From Chryseobacterium viscerum (GTDB taxonomy: Bacteria; Bacteroidota; Bacteroidia; Flavobacteriales; Weeksellaceae), in assembly GCF_002899945.2 (NCBI RefSeq), contig NZ_PPEG02000004.1, forward strand, positions 186,001 to 250,000: 64,000 nt of DNA. The letters are read 5' to 3'. Every line of letters starts with the position of its first letter. Positions within the stretch are counted from its first letter, which is position 1. A program made the translations under genes and the position numbers. The notes below the pieces were generated by a model. It was not told the DNA's origin, did not search any database, and saw only the letters and a program-made list of their open reading frames with translations. Shown piece after piece: positions 23,253 through 32,052 of the stretch.

Positions 23253-24206
23253 TCATCTTTTCTTGAAGAATGAGTCTACAAATTCCGTACCATTAAAGAG
23301 CTGTAGATCCTGCATTTTTTCGCCTACACCAATATATTTAACTGGAATTTGGAACTGATCAGAGATCCCAATCACAACACCTCCTTTTGCTGTTCCGTCC
23401 AATTTTGTTACTGCTAAAGCATTCACTTCCGTTGCCGCTGTAAATTGTTTTGCCTGCTCGAAGGCATTCTGTCCTGTAGAACCATCAAGAACCAGTAGGA
23501 TCTCATGAGGGGCATCAGGAATAACTTTCTGCATGACTCTTTTGATCTTGGAAAGTTCGTTCATCAGGTTGATTTTGTTGTGAAGTCTTCCTGCTGTATC
23601 AATGATGACCACATCTGCATTTTGTGCTACAGCACTCTGCACGGTGTCAAATGCTACAGAAGCAGGATCAGATCCCATTTCCTGTTTTACAATAGGAACA
23701 CCCACTCTTTCACTCCAGATAACAAGTTGATCTACCGCAGCAGCTCTAAAGGTATCAGCAGCTCCAAGAACTACTTTCTTACCTTCTGATTTGAACTGGT
23801 GAGCCAGTTTTCCAATAGTTGTTGTTTTTCCAACACCATTTACCCCTACTACCATAATGACATATGGTTTTTTTGAAGTATCGATGTTTCCCGTACTGGC
23901 ATGAGGGTTTTCAAGAAGCAGTCCTGAGATTTCTTCACGAAGAATACTATCCAGCTCGTTTACTCCTACATATTTATCTCTTGAAACACGTTCTTCAATT
24001 CTTTCTATGATTTTGATAGTGGTAGAGGCACCTACATCAGAAGCAATCAGTATTTCTTCCAGATCATCCAGTACTTCATCATCTACTTTACTTTTGCCGA
24101 CTACGGCTTTCGTCATTTTTTCAAAGAATCCCTGACTGGATTTTTCCAATCCTTTGTCTAAGGTTTCTTTTTCTTCTTTTTTGAAAATATTTTTAAACCA
24201 ACTCAT
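23253..24206 (-). CDS. ftsY: Signal recognition particle receptor FtsY
   Basis: A 317-aa SRP GTPase with an N-domain (about 1-90) and a G-domain: GVNGVGKTTTIGKLA (G1), DTFRAAAVDQL, DTAGRLHNKINLM (G3), TKLDGTAKGG (G4) and GVGEKMQDLQLFN near the C-terminus. It lacks the long acidic A-domain of E. coli FtsY and starts MSWFKNIFKKEEKE, an amphipathic membrane-binding helix as usual in Bacteroidetes. It docks ribosome-SRP complexes at the membrane. It lies downstream of the L28-L33-DUF4295 cluster, with the ridA-like gene between (15 bases). Confidence 0.97.
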   Translation of the reverse strand: MSWFKNIFKKEEKETLDKGLEKSSQGFFEKMTKAVVGKSKVDDEVLDDLEEILIASDVGASTTIKIIERIEERVSRDKYVGVNELDSILREEISGLLLENPHASTGNIDTSKKPYVIMVVGVNGVGKTTTIGKLAHQFKSEGKKVVLGAADTFRAAAVDQLVIWSERVGVPIVKQEMGSDPASVAFDTVQSAVAQNADVVIIDTAGRLHNKINLMNELSKIKRVMQKVIPDAPHEILLVLDGSTGQNAFEQAKQFTAATEVNALAVTKLDGTAKGGVVIGISDQFQIPVKYIGVGEKMQDLQLFNGTEFVDSFFKKR

Positions 24207-24221
24207 AGTTTTAGTTTATTC

Positions 24222-24689
24222 TTATTTATTTTTAATCACTGCTGTAGCTTCTACTTCTATAAGCACATCGTCTCTGAAGAGTCTGCTCACCTCTACAAGG
24301 CTGCTTACGGGAGGGTTCTGAGTATTAACATACAAATCCCTGACTTTTCTAAAATCAGGCGTTTTTTGGATGTCTGTGGTGAAGATTCCCAATTTAATAA
24401 TATCTTTCCCGGTACCTCCATATTCTTTCAATATGTTTTCAATGTTTTTGAAAACCTGATGGGTTTGTTCCTCTATAGTACTTCCCACTAAGTTACCTTC
24501 GTTGTCCAGAGGCACCTGCCCAGACAATAAGATCATTTTGGAACTTCCACAGTCAATACTTACTGATTGTGACAGTCCTTTTATGTTGAAAACTTTTGGA
24601 GAATTTTTATATTCTATAGAGCTCATCGTTTTCTGACTGAATGAAAATAGAGAAGTTACTGTGCATGCCAGAACAAGAATCTTTTTCAT
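24222..24689 (-). CDS. RidA-family protein with signal peptide
   Basis: A 155-aa member of the YjgF/YER057c/UK114 family. The C-terminal core has the family pattern (LLSGQVPLDNEGNLVG, then KLGIFTTDIQKTPDFRKVRD and VSRLFRDDVLIEVEATA); the Arg-containing RidA imine-deaminase site appears modified (LFRDDVLIEVE instead of LPRPDVLVEIE), so enaminase activity is uncertain. Unlike cytosolic RidA it begins with an export signal (MKKILVLACTVTSLFSFSQ), which sets the start at 24689; the frame opens 51 bases earlier without conserved sequence. It lies between the ribosomal cluster and ftsY, 15 bases from ftsY. Confidence 0.88.
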   Translation of the reverse strand: MKKILVLACTVTSLFSFSQKTMSSIEYKNSPKVFNIKGLSQSVSIDCGSSKMILLSGQVPLDNEGNLVGSTIEEQTHQVFKNIENILKEYGGTGKDIIKLGIFTTDIQKTPDFRKVRDLYVNTQNPPVSSLVEVSRLFRDDVLIEVEATAVIKNK

Positions 24690-24725
24690 ATTTTGCTGAT
24701 TAATAATCTGGTGAACAAAGATAAC

Positions 24726-24757
24726 AAAAAAACTACCCAAAATATGAGTAGTTTTTT
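24726..24757 (-). terminator. Terminator after the L28-L33-DUF4295 cluster
   Basis: AAAAAACTAC and GTAGTTTTTT form a 10-bp stem with an 11-base loop and a T-run on the minus strand. It separates the cluster from the ridA-ftsY pair. Confidence 0.75.
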
Positions 24758-24778
24758 ATATTGTAAACAAAGTACTGA

Positions 24779-24931
24779 TTATTTTTTCAAATAACCGTCT
24801 ACTTCGTCAGCGTTCATTACTTTTTCTTCGAAAACGTAAGCTCCTGATTTAGAAGACTTAGTCATTTTCACCACTTTAGTCATCTTTTTAGACTGACCGC
24901 TTTGTAGGGTTGCTACTACTTTCTTTGCCAT
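24779..24931 (-). CDS. DUF4295 small basic protein, 50 aa
   Basis: The frame reads MAKKVVATLQSGQSKKMTK and ends YLKK. This Lys-rich 50-residue protein is found beside L28 and L33 throughout Bacteroidetes and is probably ribosome-associated; no function is established that I know of. It is 20 bases downstream of rpmG and followed by a terminator. Confidence 0.9.
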   Translation of the reverse strand: MAKKVVATLQSGQSKKMTKVVKMTKSSKSGAYVFEEKVMNADEVDGYLKK

Positions 24932-24951
24932 GGTAAGATATTATTTATAAA

Positions 24952-25134
24952 TTACTTAATTTCTTTGTGAAGGGTAGATCTCTTAAGAACAGGATTGTAT
25001 TTTTTCAATTCCAATCTCTCTGTAGTGTTCTTTTTATTTTTTGTAGAAATGTATCTAGACATTCCTGGCATACCGCTTTCTTTGTGCTCTGTACATTCAA
25101 GGATTACTTGAACTCTATTTCCTTTTTTTGCCAT
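24952..25134 (-). CDS. rpmG: 50S ribosomal protein L33
   Basis: A 60-aa protein matching L33: [40 protein letters not shown] and the C-terminal HKEIK. It has one Cys (Cys14) rather than the two CxxC pairs of zinc-binding forms, so it is the zinc-independent (C-minus) type. It is 6 bases downstream of rpmB, in one operon. Confidence 0.96.
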   Translation of the reverse strand: MAKKGNRVQVILECTEHKESGMPGMSRYISTKNKKNTTERLELKKYNPVLKRSTLHKEIK

Positions 25135-25140
25135 GATTTA

Positions 25141-25383
25141 TTAATTCTTTTTAATCAATCCGTTTCTAGTAGCTCTTTCAATAGCTTCTTCGATTCCAAT
25201 CTTGTTAATCACTCTCAATCCATGAGCTGATACTTTCAGTGTAACGTGCTTATCTTGCTCTGGAAGGTAAAACTTCTTCTCTAATAAGTTAATTTCAAAA
25301 CGACGCTTCGTTTTGTTATTAGCGTGAGAAACGTTGTTACCAACCATTGCACGCTTTCCTGTTATTTGGCAAATTCTTGACAT
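25141..25383 (-). CDS. rpmB: 50S ribosomal protein L28
   Basis: An 80-aa protein with the L28 pattern [20 protein letters not shown], the basic [10 protein letters not shown] and [14 protein letters not shown]. It lacks the CxxC zinc motifs, matching the zinc-free form of L33 beside it. It heads the rpmB-rpmG-DUF4295 operon. Confidence 0.96.
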   Translation of the reverse strand: MSRICQITGKRAMVGNNVSHANNKTKRRFEINLLEKKFYLPEQDKHVTLKVSAHGLRVINKIGIEEAIERATRNGLIKKN

Positions 25384-25626
25384 ATCTCGATGTTCTTATT
25401 TGTATAATATTTGAGAGTGCAAAATAACGAAGAATTTTTTAGATAGACAAATCTTTTGGAAAATATTTGTAAATAAGTGACTGATTAATAATATTGAATT
25501 TTTAAAATAGTAGAATCCTTGGGATACAGCAGATAATGGGTCCTGATATATTTCATACAGGCTTTTTTTTAAGCAAAGAATTTAATAATCTATCTTTGTT
25601 TTTAATTAATCTAAATAAAAATAATC

Positions 25627-27336
25627 ATGAGGAGGATTTCTATTCTATTGTCTATGCTGCCTGTTGGCCTGATGGCTCAAAACTTTACTGAGATACAGAC
25701 CAGCATGAATAATTTTTACTATTCGGCAGCTGATATTGCGGATATAGACAACAATGGTACAATGGATATTGTACTGAACGGAGCTATAGATTCTGATGGC
25801 GACGGAAACGTAGATAGTACTTATAATGAAGTATATCAGAATAATGGAACGACATTGTTGCCTTATGCAGGATTGGGAATTGATGCCAACCATTTGGGGG
25901 ATATTAAGTTCATTGATTATAATAATGACGGGCTGATGGATATTATTTCCACCGGACTCAGCTATATGGATATTGTTAATTATAAACACTATCGATTCAA
26001 AAATACAGGGACAGGGTTTGTAAAAGAAACTGAACTTCCGGGGAAAATCTATGGATCGATGGAAGTTTTTGATTTTAACCATGATGGAAAACCAGACTAT
26101 GCCATCAATGGAACTCAATATGCCCATGGAGGTGGTTTCAGAAATACATTAGATTATTATAAAAATACAGGGAATGATTTTGATATGACAGAGAATTGGG
26201 TTGACGGAACCCAAAACGGAAGTTTCAAAATTGTAGATTTAAATAATGACCATCTTCTGGATCTTGTGATTATCGGATCGGATATCAATGGAGCTCCGGT
26301 TTCTAAGGTATACATGAACCAGGCAGGTGTACTTACACATACACAGGATCTTGCTCCGTTATCCGGTGGGAAAATAGATTTTGCAGACTTTAATGCAGAT
26401 GGATTTCAGGATATTGTTGTGATAGGAAAAGACGGAAATGATGATGGGTATTTTGCTGTTTTAATGAATGACGGTACCGGTACATTGACTCCCCAGGTGA
26501 TTGCTGTAAATGATATTTCGGATGCATCAATAAGCATTGGTGATCTTAATAATGACGGATATTATGACTTTATCATTGCTGGAAACGAAAATTATAATGC
26601 GGTTGTAAAAACCTATATATACAATACTTCCGATCATAAGTTTAATGAAGGAACAATAACGGGTATTACTCAATTGGGAGGCCCCGGGCTCGTACATCTT
26701 TTTGATTTTAATAATGATCATCATCTGGATATCCTGCTGGGAGGGTTTGACTGGGCAACGACTGATCTGCCTTCACTGACTAAGGTCTTTAAAAATAATT
26801 CTACAGCAGAAAACGCAAAGCCGACTCCTCCCACTCAGCTGAATATGACCAAAAACGGGAACCACTTTAATTTTACATGGAGTGGCGCCTCGGATGATAA
26901 AACTCCGGTGAATGCTCTGCGTTATGAAATTACGGTGGGATCTACACAGGGAGCACATGACATTGCTAAATATGTTGTGACAACTCCTTCCTGGTTTTTG
27001 GATCTTGATCCAGCTATTCAGCATGTGTATTGGAGTGTAAAGTCTATTGATGCCTCAAAAGTATATTCTGATGCTTCTGTGCAAAGTGTACTGGGAACAG
27101 CAGAAATTAAATCTGACAAACAGCTTGTCATTTATCCCAACCCAGTATCGGATAAAGTATATATCAAAGGAGAAAAAGTTTCGGAAGCTGAAATGTATTC
27201 AATGGACGGAAGAAAACTTAATATTACGGTAAATGGAGATCAGTCTATTGATGTTTCTCATTTACCCAAAGGAGTATATCTATTAAAACTGAAGATAAAA
27301 AACGAAATAACCACCAAGAAGCTTACGATTAAGTAA
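25627..27336 (+). CDS. FG-GAP/VCBS repeat protein with T9SS type A sorting domain
   Basis: A 569-aa secreted protein. The signal peptide is MRRISILLSMLPVGLMAQ. Residues 20-390 hold about seven integrin-like FG-GAP (VCBS) repeats with calcium-binding loops such as DIDNNGTMDIV, DYNNDGLMDII, DFNHDGKPDYA and DLNNDGYYDFI, forming a beta-propeller. A fibronectin-type domain follows (about 395-485), then the T9SS type A tail (VIYPNPVSDKVYI, DVSHLPKGVYLLKL, ending KKLTIK). It should be exported by the type IX system and attached to or released from the surface. TATCTTTG at 25591-25598 is a -7-like box 28 bases upstream. A terminator follows. Confidence 0.92.
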   Translation: MRRISILLSMLPVGLMAQNFTEIQTSMNNFYYSAADIADIDNNGTMDIVLNGAIDSDGDGNVDSTYNEVYQNNGTTLLPYAGLGIDANHLGDIKFIDYNNDGLMDIISTGLSYMDIVNYKHYRFKNTGTGFVKETELPGKIYGSMEVFDFNHDGKPDYAINGTQYAHGGGFRNTLDYYKNTGNDFDMTENWVDGTQNGSFKIVDLNNDHLLDLVIIGSDINGAPVSKVYMNQAGVLTHTQDLAPLSGGKIDFADFNADGFQDIVVIGKDGNDDGYFAVLMNDGTGTLTPQVIAVNDISDASISIGDLNNDGYYDFIIAGNENYNAVVKTYIYNTSDHKFNEGTITGITQLGGPGLVHLFDFNNDHHLDILLGGFDWATTDLPSLTKVFKNNSTAENAKPTPPTQLNMTKNGNHFNFTWSGASDDKTPVNALRYEITVGSTQGAHDIAKYVVTTPSWFLDLDPAIQHVYWSVKSIDASKVYSDASVQSVLGTAEIKSDKQLVIYPNPVSDKVYIKGEKVSEAEMYSMDGRKLNITVNGDQSIDVSHLPKGVYLLKLKIKNEITTKKLTIK

Positions 27337-27362
27337 TTGAATCAATTCTATCTTCTATCAAT

Positions 27363-27402
27363 GAGAAAAGCCAGACGTCCAGCTGGCTTTTCTCTTTTTT
27401 TT
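27363..27402 (+). terminator. Terminator after the FG-GAP gene
   Basis: GAGAAAAGCCAG (27363-27374) pairs with CTGGCTTTTCTC (27383-27394), followed by eight T. Confidence 0.9.
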
Positions 27403-27450
27403 GTTCTAAATATTTTACATATTTAAGTAAAAGTAAAACTTCATACAATA

Positions 27451-27521
27451 AAAAACTGTGTAATCAGCAAAATCAGCGAGAAAATATAAGGCTCGCAAAT
27501 CTTTCAGGTTACACAGTTTTT
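27451..27521. repeat. Short inverted-repeat element
   Basis: AAAAACTGTGTAA (27451-27463) and TTACACAGTTTTT (27509-27521) are perfect inverted termini around 45 bases that include AAAATCAGCGAGA, a word also present in the element at 32.1 kb. It looks like a dispersed intergenic repeat. Confidence 0.6.
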
Positions 27522-27563
27522 GTGTTATTCGTGTGGAAACTTGTGCAATTTGTGTTTAAAAAA

Positions 27564-29198
27564 TTACGCTTTCTTTGTTTTCTTTTTAAACCATTCAATC
27601 AGATAATAAAACAGTAAAAATCCTAAGGCAAAGATTGAAAACCTTGAAAGAAGATCACCGGCTCTTGTATAGAACGTCATGGTATCATAAAGATTCACTT
27701 TTGCAAATAAAGCGGTCTGATCTCCATAAAAAGTATCAGCAGTAATCTCACCTTTAGCATTGATATGCGCTGAAATACCACTATTGGCAGCACGGGCAAT
27801 TTCTCTTCTGGTTTCAATGGCTCTCAGTTTTGCGTAAGATAAAAGCTGTTTGTGTCCTTCTGTAACCCCCCACCAGGAGTCATTGGTCATAATCCCCAAG
27901 AAATTAGCACCCTTTTTCACATAGTCTGTTACAAACTCACCATAAATACTTTCATAGCAAATGATAGGAGCTAATTTTCCTTTGTTGTAAGGATTTGAGA
28001 AAGCAACCCTTTCTTTGTCTGTTCCTAAAGAAGCCACAGTACCTCCAAGATTGAGCATAGCATCTCCTAAAAGTGGTTTTAAAACATTCATATAAGGGAA
28101 TATTTCAACACCCGGTACCAATTTCCCTTTGTGGTAGGCCTGAACTTTTTGATTAGGTACAAGCTGAATCGCTGTATTATAGCTGCTCACCCAGACACCA
28201 CTATTGATGGGGTACGCTTCTTTAGGCAAGTCAGCAGGATTATAATAAAAACGGTGTGAAGAAATTCCTGTTGCAAAAACAGATCCCGGATGTTTGGATA
28301 AAAATCCTTTGATATTGTTTAAAAGTAAACTTTTTTCAAAAGCAGTTTCAGAAATAGATCCTCTTCCGGGAAGGGCTGTTTCCGGAGCTATATAATAATC
28401 TATTTTACCTGTTGAGTTTTTTTCAGCGAGTGCTAAAAGATCCTGCTCTATAATTAAACTGTCTTTTGAATATTTTTCAGCATAAGGATCAAGGTCCGGT
28501 TGTAACATCAGTACGTTGACCTGTCCAGTTGGTTTTTCATCAAAATTATTGTATTTGATCACGGAAATAATCATAGGAAGAACAATTAAAGCTCCTACAA
28601 TAGAAGAATTTTTAATCAGATCCTTTCTCTTTCTTCCCGCTTCCCATGTTCTTATTGTATAAAAGATCAGAACATTGATCAGAAGGATCCAGAAGCTTCC
28701 TCCTGTAGCTCCCAGTGTATCATACCATTGGATCAGCTTCGGGTAATCTGAAAATACATTTCCCAGATTCAGCCAGGGCCATGTCAATTCCCAGCCCATA
28801 TGAAACTTTTCAAAACTCATCCAGATTGCGATCAGAAACCCAAGTCCCCAATAGGTTCCCTGAGCATTTTTATACCAGTGATAGCATTGAAATACCAAAG
28901 AATATAAAAAAGAATTTACCAGGACGGGGAATAAAACAGCCAGTAGAGAGTGGCTTCCATCCGGATTCTTTGCGCCATACAGCCATCCTGTAGTGACTAC
29001 ATTCCAGATTATAAAGCAGAGGTATGACAATCCAAAGACCACCCAGCTCTTTCTTTTGTAATCAGAAAATTTTGAAACCCCATGTTCCATCATCAGAAGA
29101 GGGACAAGGGCAAAAAATATAAAAAACGGGACCCCATAAGTTGGCCATGAAACCGACAGCAGCATTGCTGAAATAAGTGTAAGTAAAACGTATTTCAT
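27564..29198 (-). CDS. lnt: Apolipoprotein N-acyltransferase
   Basis: A 544-aa inner membrane enzyme that adds the third acyl chain to lipoproteins. About seven hydrophobic segments occupy residues 1-215, one more lies near the C-terminus (FSIFALGFLLFYYLIEWF), and the nitrilase-type domain lies between. The catalytic triad is visible: Glu in PETALPGRGS, Lys in YHKGKLVPGVE and Cys in ICYESIYGEF. Length is normal. Its substrates would include the many lipobox proteins in this window. It is transcribed convergently to the FG-GAP gene. Confidence 0.95.
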   Translation of the reverse strand: MKYVLLTLISAMLLSVSWPTYGVPFFIFFALVPLLMMEHGVSKFSDYKRKSWVVFGLSYLCFIIWNVVTTGWLYGAKNPDGSHSLLAVLFPVLVNSFLYSLVFQCYHWYKNAQGTYWGLGFLIAIWMSFEKFHMGWELTWPWLNLGNVFSDYPKLIQWYDTLGATGGSFWILLINVLIFYTIRTWEAGRKRKDLIKNSSIVGALIVLPMIISVIKYNNFDEKPTGQVNVLMLQPDLDPYAEKYSKDSLIIEQDLLALAEKNSTGKIDYYIAPETALPGRGSISETAFEKSLLLNNIKGFLSKHPGSVFATGISSHRFYYNPADLPKEAYPINSGVWVSSYNTAIQLVPNQKVQAYHKGKLVPGVEIFPYMNVLKPLLGDAMLNLGGTVASLGTDKERVAFSNPYNKGKLAPIICYESIYGEFVTDYVKKGANFLGIMTNDSWWGVTEGHKQLLSYAKLRAIETRREIARAANSGISAHINAKGEITADTFYGDQTALFAKVNLYDTMTFYTRAGDLLSRFSIFALGFLLFYYLIEWFKKKTKKA

Positions 29199-29268
29199 TG
29201 AAATAAAATATAATGTAAAAATAAGGTTTGTAATAAGAAACTCAAAGTCAAAATAGATTATTAAAAAA

Positions 29269-29610
29269 TTAATTTTTTAAAGCCATATCTTTAATTCCCC
29301 AATCCTGAATGGTCATAAGGATCGGCATAAAGGTTTTTCCATATTCTGTAAGCTGATATTCTACTCTTGGCGGGATTTCTGCATAGATTGTTCTTGCAAT
29401 AATATGATCCTCTTCCATTTCTCTGAGCTGATTCACCAGCATTTGTTTACTGATCATGGGAATGGCTTTTTGAAGCATGCTGAAACGGTTCACATTCATG
29501 CTTATTCCATACATGATTACGGTTTTCCATTTGCCTCCTACTTTATTGTAAAAATGAGTTACCGGACAATTATTGGGATTGAAATCTTTGTTTTTCCTTT
29601 TATTTTCCAT
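29269..29610 (-). CDS. HxlR-type winged-helix regulator
   Basis: A 113-aa MarR-like protein of the HxlR family: CPVTHFYNKVGGKWKTVIMY at the N-terminus with the conserved Cys (redox or thiol sensing in some members), the recognition region MLQKAIPMISKQMLVNQLRE and the wing PPRVEYQLTEYGKTFMPIL. It probably binds DNA as a dimer. It is divergent from the SnoaL-like gene with 93 bases between, so that gene and the next are its likely targets. Confidence 0.93.
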   Translation of the reverse strand: MENKRKNKDFNPNNCPVTHFYNKVGGKWKTVIMYGISMNVNRFSMLQKAIPMISKQMLVNQLREMEEDHIIARTIYAEIPPRVEYQLTEYGKTFMPILMTIQDWGIKDMALKN

Positions 29611-29626
29611 TGGTCTAAAAAAATAT

Positions 29627-29680
29627 ACTATAAATAATAATTGAGACTAGTATTAATAAGTAGTACAAAGGTAATAACTT
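29627..29680. promoter_or_regulatory. Candidate HxlR operator region
   Basis: The divergent intergenic space holds TACTATAAATAATAATTGAG, the dyad ACTAGT, TATTAATA and AGTAGTAC in close succession. Such spaced TACTA/TAGTA half-sites suit an HxlR dimer. Assigned by position only. Confidence 0.3.
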
Positions 29681-29703
29681 CGTGGATATAAAGACAATAA
29701 AGT

Positions 29704-30072
29704 ATGGATAATAAAGAATTAGTATTAAAAGCAATCACCGCTGTTTTTGTTGATAGAGATATTACAGCATTCGATACCTATTTTGGAGATCATTATATTC
29801 AGCATAACCCTTCAATTCCCAACGGAACAGAAGCTCTGAAGCAGTTTGTGCCAGCTTTACCTGAAGATTTCAAATATGAGCCGGGAACCATTACAGAAAA
29901 TGGAGATATTATAATGATCCATGGACGATACCAAAACTGGAATGGGAAAAATATGATTGGAGTGGATATCTTTAGGATAAATGATCATAAAATAGTGGAG
30001 CATTGGGATGTATTGCAGGAAGAAGTGACCGCCGAAAATTCTGTTAATGGAAATGGAATGTTTCCCATATAA
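29704..30072 (+). CDS. SnoaL-like (NTF2-fold) protein
   Basis: A 122-aa polyketide-cyclase-like protein: FDTYFGDHYIQHNPSIPNGT near 20-40 and DIFRINDHKIVEHWDVLQ near 88-105 are the usual SnoaL-like segments with conserved His/Asp. These small alpha+beta barrels bind hydrophobic ligands; many are isomerases or have no known activity. It starts a probable two-gene unit with the next gene (24 bases) under the divergent HxlR regulator. Confidence 0.88.
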   Translation: MDNKELVLKAITAVFVDRDITAFDTYFGDHYIQHNPSIPNGTEALKQFVPALPEDFKYEPGTITENGDIIMIHGRYQNWNGKNMIGVDIFRINDHKIVEHWDVLQEEVTAENSVNGNGMFPI

Positions 30073-30096
30073 TTAATTAAAAAATTCAACAGCAGT

Positions 30097-30663
30097 ATGG
30101 TAGAGCAGATAAGAAAAAAGGCTTTGGGAGAATGGGAGAGTATTTCAACAGAAATCCGTCCAAGTGCATTAAAAAATGCAGATGGAAGTCTGAAACCCTT
30201 TTATTTGAAAAGATCATTTACATTTCTTCCCGAAGATAAATTTGAATTGGAAATTATTAATTATGCCGATGCTTACGGAGAAATACCTTTAGCTAAAATT
30301 GCTCTTAAAGGACACGTAGAATGGAAAGGAAGTCACGATATTGCAGAAGGAGCACAAAAAGTAGATTTTACGGCCGATGAGGCTTATGAAGTAACCCCTT
30401 TAATTCCAAATTTTACCGTTGTTTTAAATACCCTTGCCAAAGAGAATTTTGAAGTGTGGGAGACCGGAAAATCTCAAAGTATATTTAGAAAAAAGTTTTT
30501 GCCGTTTGGATTGGTGGAAGGACAGGTTTTTAAGGAGTATGACCTGATCTATATTTTCAATGATATGATGTTCTGGGGAGCAAGAAATATTGACGGCAGA
30601 GGTTTTGACACAGAAGAAAACCGCCCGACAAACCTGCAGATCCCAATGAAAAGAAAATCATAA
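30097..30663 (+). CDS. Conserved protein of unknown function, 188 aa
   Basis: I do not recognise a named family. The start resembles ligand-binding beta-barrel proteins (ALGEWESISTEIRPSA; YLKRSFTFLPEDKFELEIIN), and the C-terminal half (VFKEYDLIYIFNDMMFWGAR) suggests a strand ending the barrel. There is no signal peptide, so it is probably cytoplasmic. Position behind the SnoaL-like gene and across from HxlR suggests a shared, substrate-induced role. It is followed by a weak hairpin (GAGAGTCGTATTGGCTC plus T-run at about 30679-30702). Confidence 0.75.
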   Translation: MVEQIRKKALGEWESISTEIRPSALKNADGSLKPFYLKRSFTFLPEDKFELEIINYADAYGEIPLAKIALKGHVEWKGSHDIAEGAQKVDFTADEAYEVTPLIPNFTVVLNTLAKENFEVWETGKSQSIFRKKFLPFGLVEGQVFKEYDLIYIFNDMMFWGARNIDGRGFDTEENRPTNLQIPMKRKS

Positions 30664-30765
30664 TGATATAATCTGAAAAGAGAGTCGTATTGGCTCTTTT
30701 TTTATGGGCATAAATTTTTAGAATATATTGTAAGCAGAATTGAAAATGAATATATTAGCAGTTCA

Positions 30766-31179
30766 ATGATGAAGAAAATATATAAAATTATTATTGTTCC
30801 GTATACTCTGTTTCTGCTCTATCTGATGTTTTGGGGAATGGGCAGATTTCAGTACGAAGAAAATCTCATTACTGTAGAACCTGTTTTTTCGACGATAAAA
30901 TTTATCCAGGGTACAAATAAAACGATAGATATTGTAAAGATTGTTTTAGGAAATGTTATCATGTTTATTCCTTTTGGATTTTTGGGCTGGGTTTTCTCTG
31001 ACCTGAAAAAGCTGAAGCCATTACTATATAGTTTTATCTCATGCATCGTTATTGCCGAAGCTCTTCAATACTTTACAAGAATGGGCATATTTGAAGTAGA
31101 CGATATCATCCTGAATACTTTCGGGGTGTATTTAGGATGGATATTTTGTAGAGCTATTGAAAGAAAATTTAATTATTAA
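30766..31179 (+). CDS. VanZ-like membrane protein
   Basis: A 137-aa protein with four predicted membrane segments (IYKIIIVPYTLFLLYLMFW; NVIMFIPFGFLGWVF; LLYSFISCIVIAEALQYF; LNTFGVYLGWIFC) and the family pattern NxxxFxPFG plus EALQ...GxxxxDDIILNTxGxxLG. Its role is unknown; the name comes from teicoplanin-resistance clusters, but no such cluster is here. Start could be either of two ATGs at 30766/30769. Its 3' end overlaps the convergent proC stop by 11 bases. Confidence 0.9.
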   Translation: MMKKIYKIIIVPYTLFLLYLMFWGMGRFQYEENLITVEPVFSTIKFIQGTNKTIDIVKIVLGNVIMFIPFGFLGWVFSDLKKLKPLLYSFISCIVIAEALQYFTRMGIFEVDDIILNTFGVYLGWIFCRAIERKFNY

Positions 31180-31972
31180 GTTCCTTGGCGCGTTTTTCAG
31201 CATTCAGAATTCCTTGTTTCAGAATTTCTTTGAGACTGCTTTCTTCAAATGTTCTTAAGGCTGCTTCAGTTGTTCCTCCTTTAGAAGCAACATCTTTAAT
31301 CAGTTCCTCAAGATTTTTTTCTGAGTTATTGATCAAATGATAAGCCCCAAGCATTGTCTGCTTTACAAAGAGTTTAGAAAGATTTTCTTCAATTCCCATT
31401 TCAATTCCTGCCTTGATCATCGCATCAATGATATAGTAGAAATAAGCGGGACCACTTCCGGAAAGGGCAGTGACACCATCCAAAAGGTTTTCATCTTCCA
31501 AATAAACAGATCTTCCGGTGCTGTTCAGTAATCTTTCGATATTAATGAGCTGACTGAAAGAAATTCCGTTGGCAGCAGTATAACCCGTGATTCCCATTCC
31601 TAAAAGAGTAGGAGAGTTCGGCATTGCTCTTACAACAAGCGGATGATTCAGTGATTTTTGAATTTTTTCAATATTGATTCCGGCCATGATGGATAATACC
31701 ATCTGGTTTTCTTTAAAAGTAAATTGAATGTTTTGAACAACCGCCTGGAAATCCTGAGGTTTTACAGCGATAATAACCAAATCAGCATCAACATCTTTCA
31801 CGTCTGCAAATGTGGAAATTTTAGACTTGGGAAATTCTTCAGCTATTTTGGAAATTTTGGATTCACTTCTGATAATAAGGTGCAGATGCTCAGGTTTGAT
31901 CAGTTCGTATTTCAAAAATGATTTTGAAAAAGAGAGTCCCATATTTCCGGCTCCAAGAATAGCTATTTTCAT
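31169..31972 (-). CDS. proC: Pyrroline-5-carboxylate reductase
   Basis: A 267-aa enzyme catalysing the last step of proline synthesis. The N-terminal Rossmann fold starts MKIAILGAGNMGLSFSKS; VIIAVKPQDF and MPNSPTLLGMGITGY follow; the C-terminal dimerisation domain has the signature ALSGSGPAYFYYIIDAMIKAG and ASKGGTTEAALRTFEE. All are intact and the length is normal. It is convergent with the vanZ-like gene and preceded by the repeat-containing spacer at 32.0-32.3 kb. Confidence 0.96.
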   Translation of the reverse strand: MKIAILGAGNMGLSFSKSFLKYELIKPEHLHLIIRSESKISKIAEEFPKSKISTFADVKDVDADLVIIAVKPQDFQAVVQNIQFTFKENQMVLSIMAGINIEKIQKSLNHPLVVRAMPNSPTLLGMGITGYTAANGISFSQLINIERLLNSTGRSVYLEDENLLDGVTALSGSGPAYFYYIIDAMIKAGIEMGIEENLSKLFVKQTMLGAYHLINNSEKNLEELIKDVASKGGTTEAALRTFEESSLKEILKQGILNAEKRAKELNN

Positions 31973-32052
31973 CTAGAATTGTAATTTTAAGCTAAAATAA
32001 TGATTTTTTGGGGATGTATTGTTATTGAATACGTTGTAATGCCATTAGAAAA

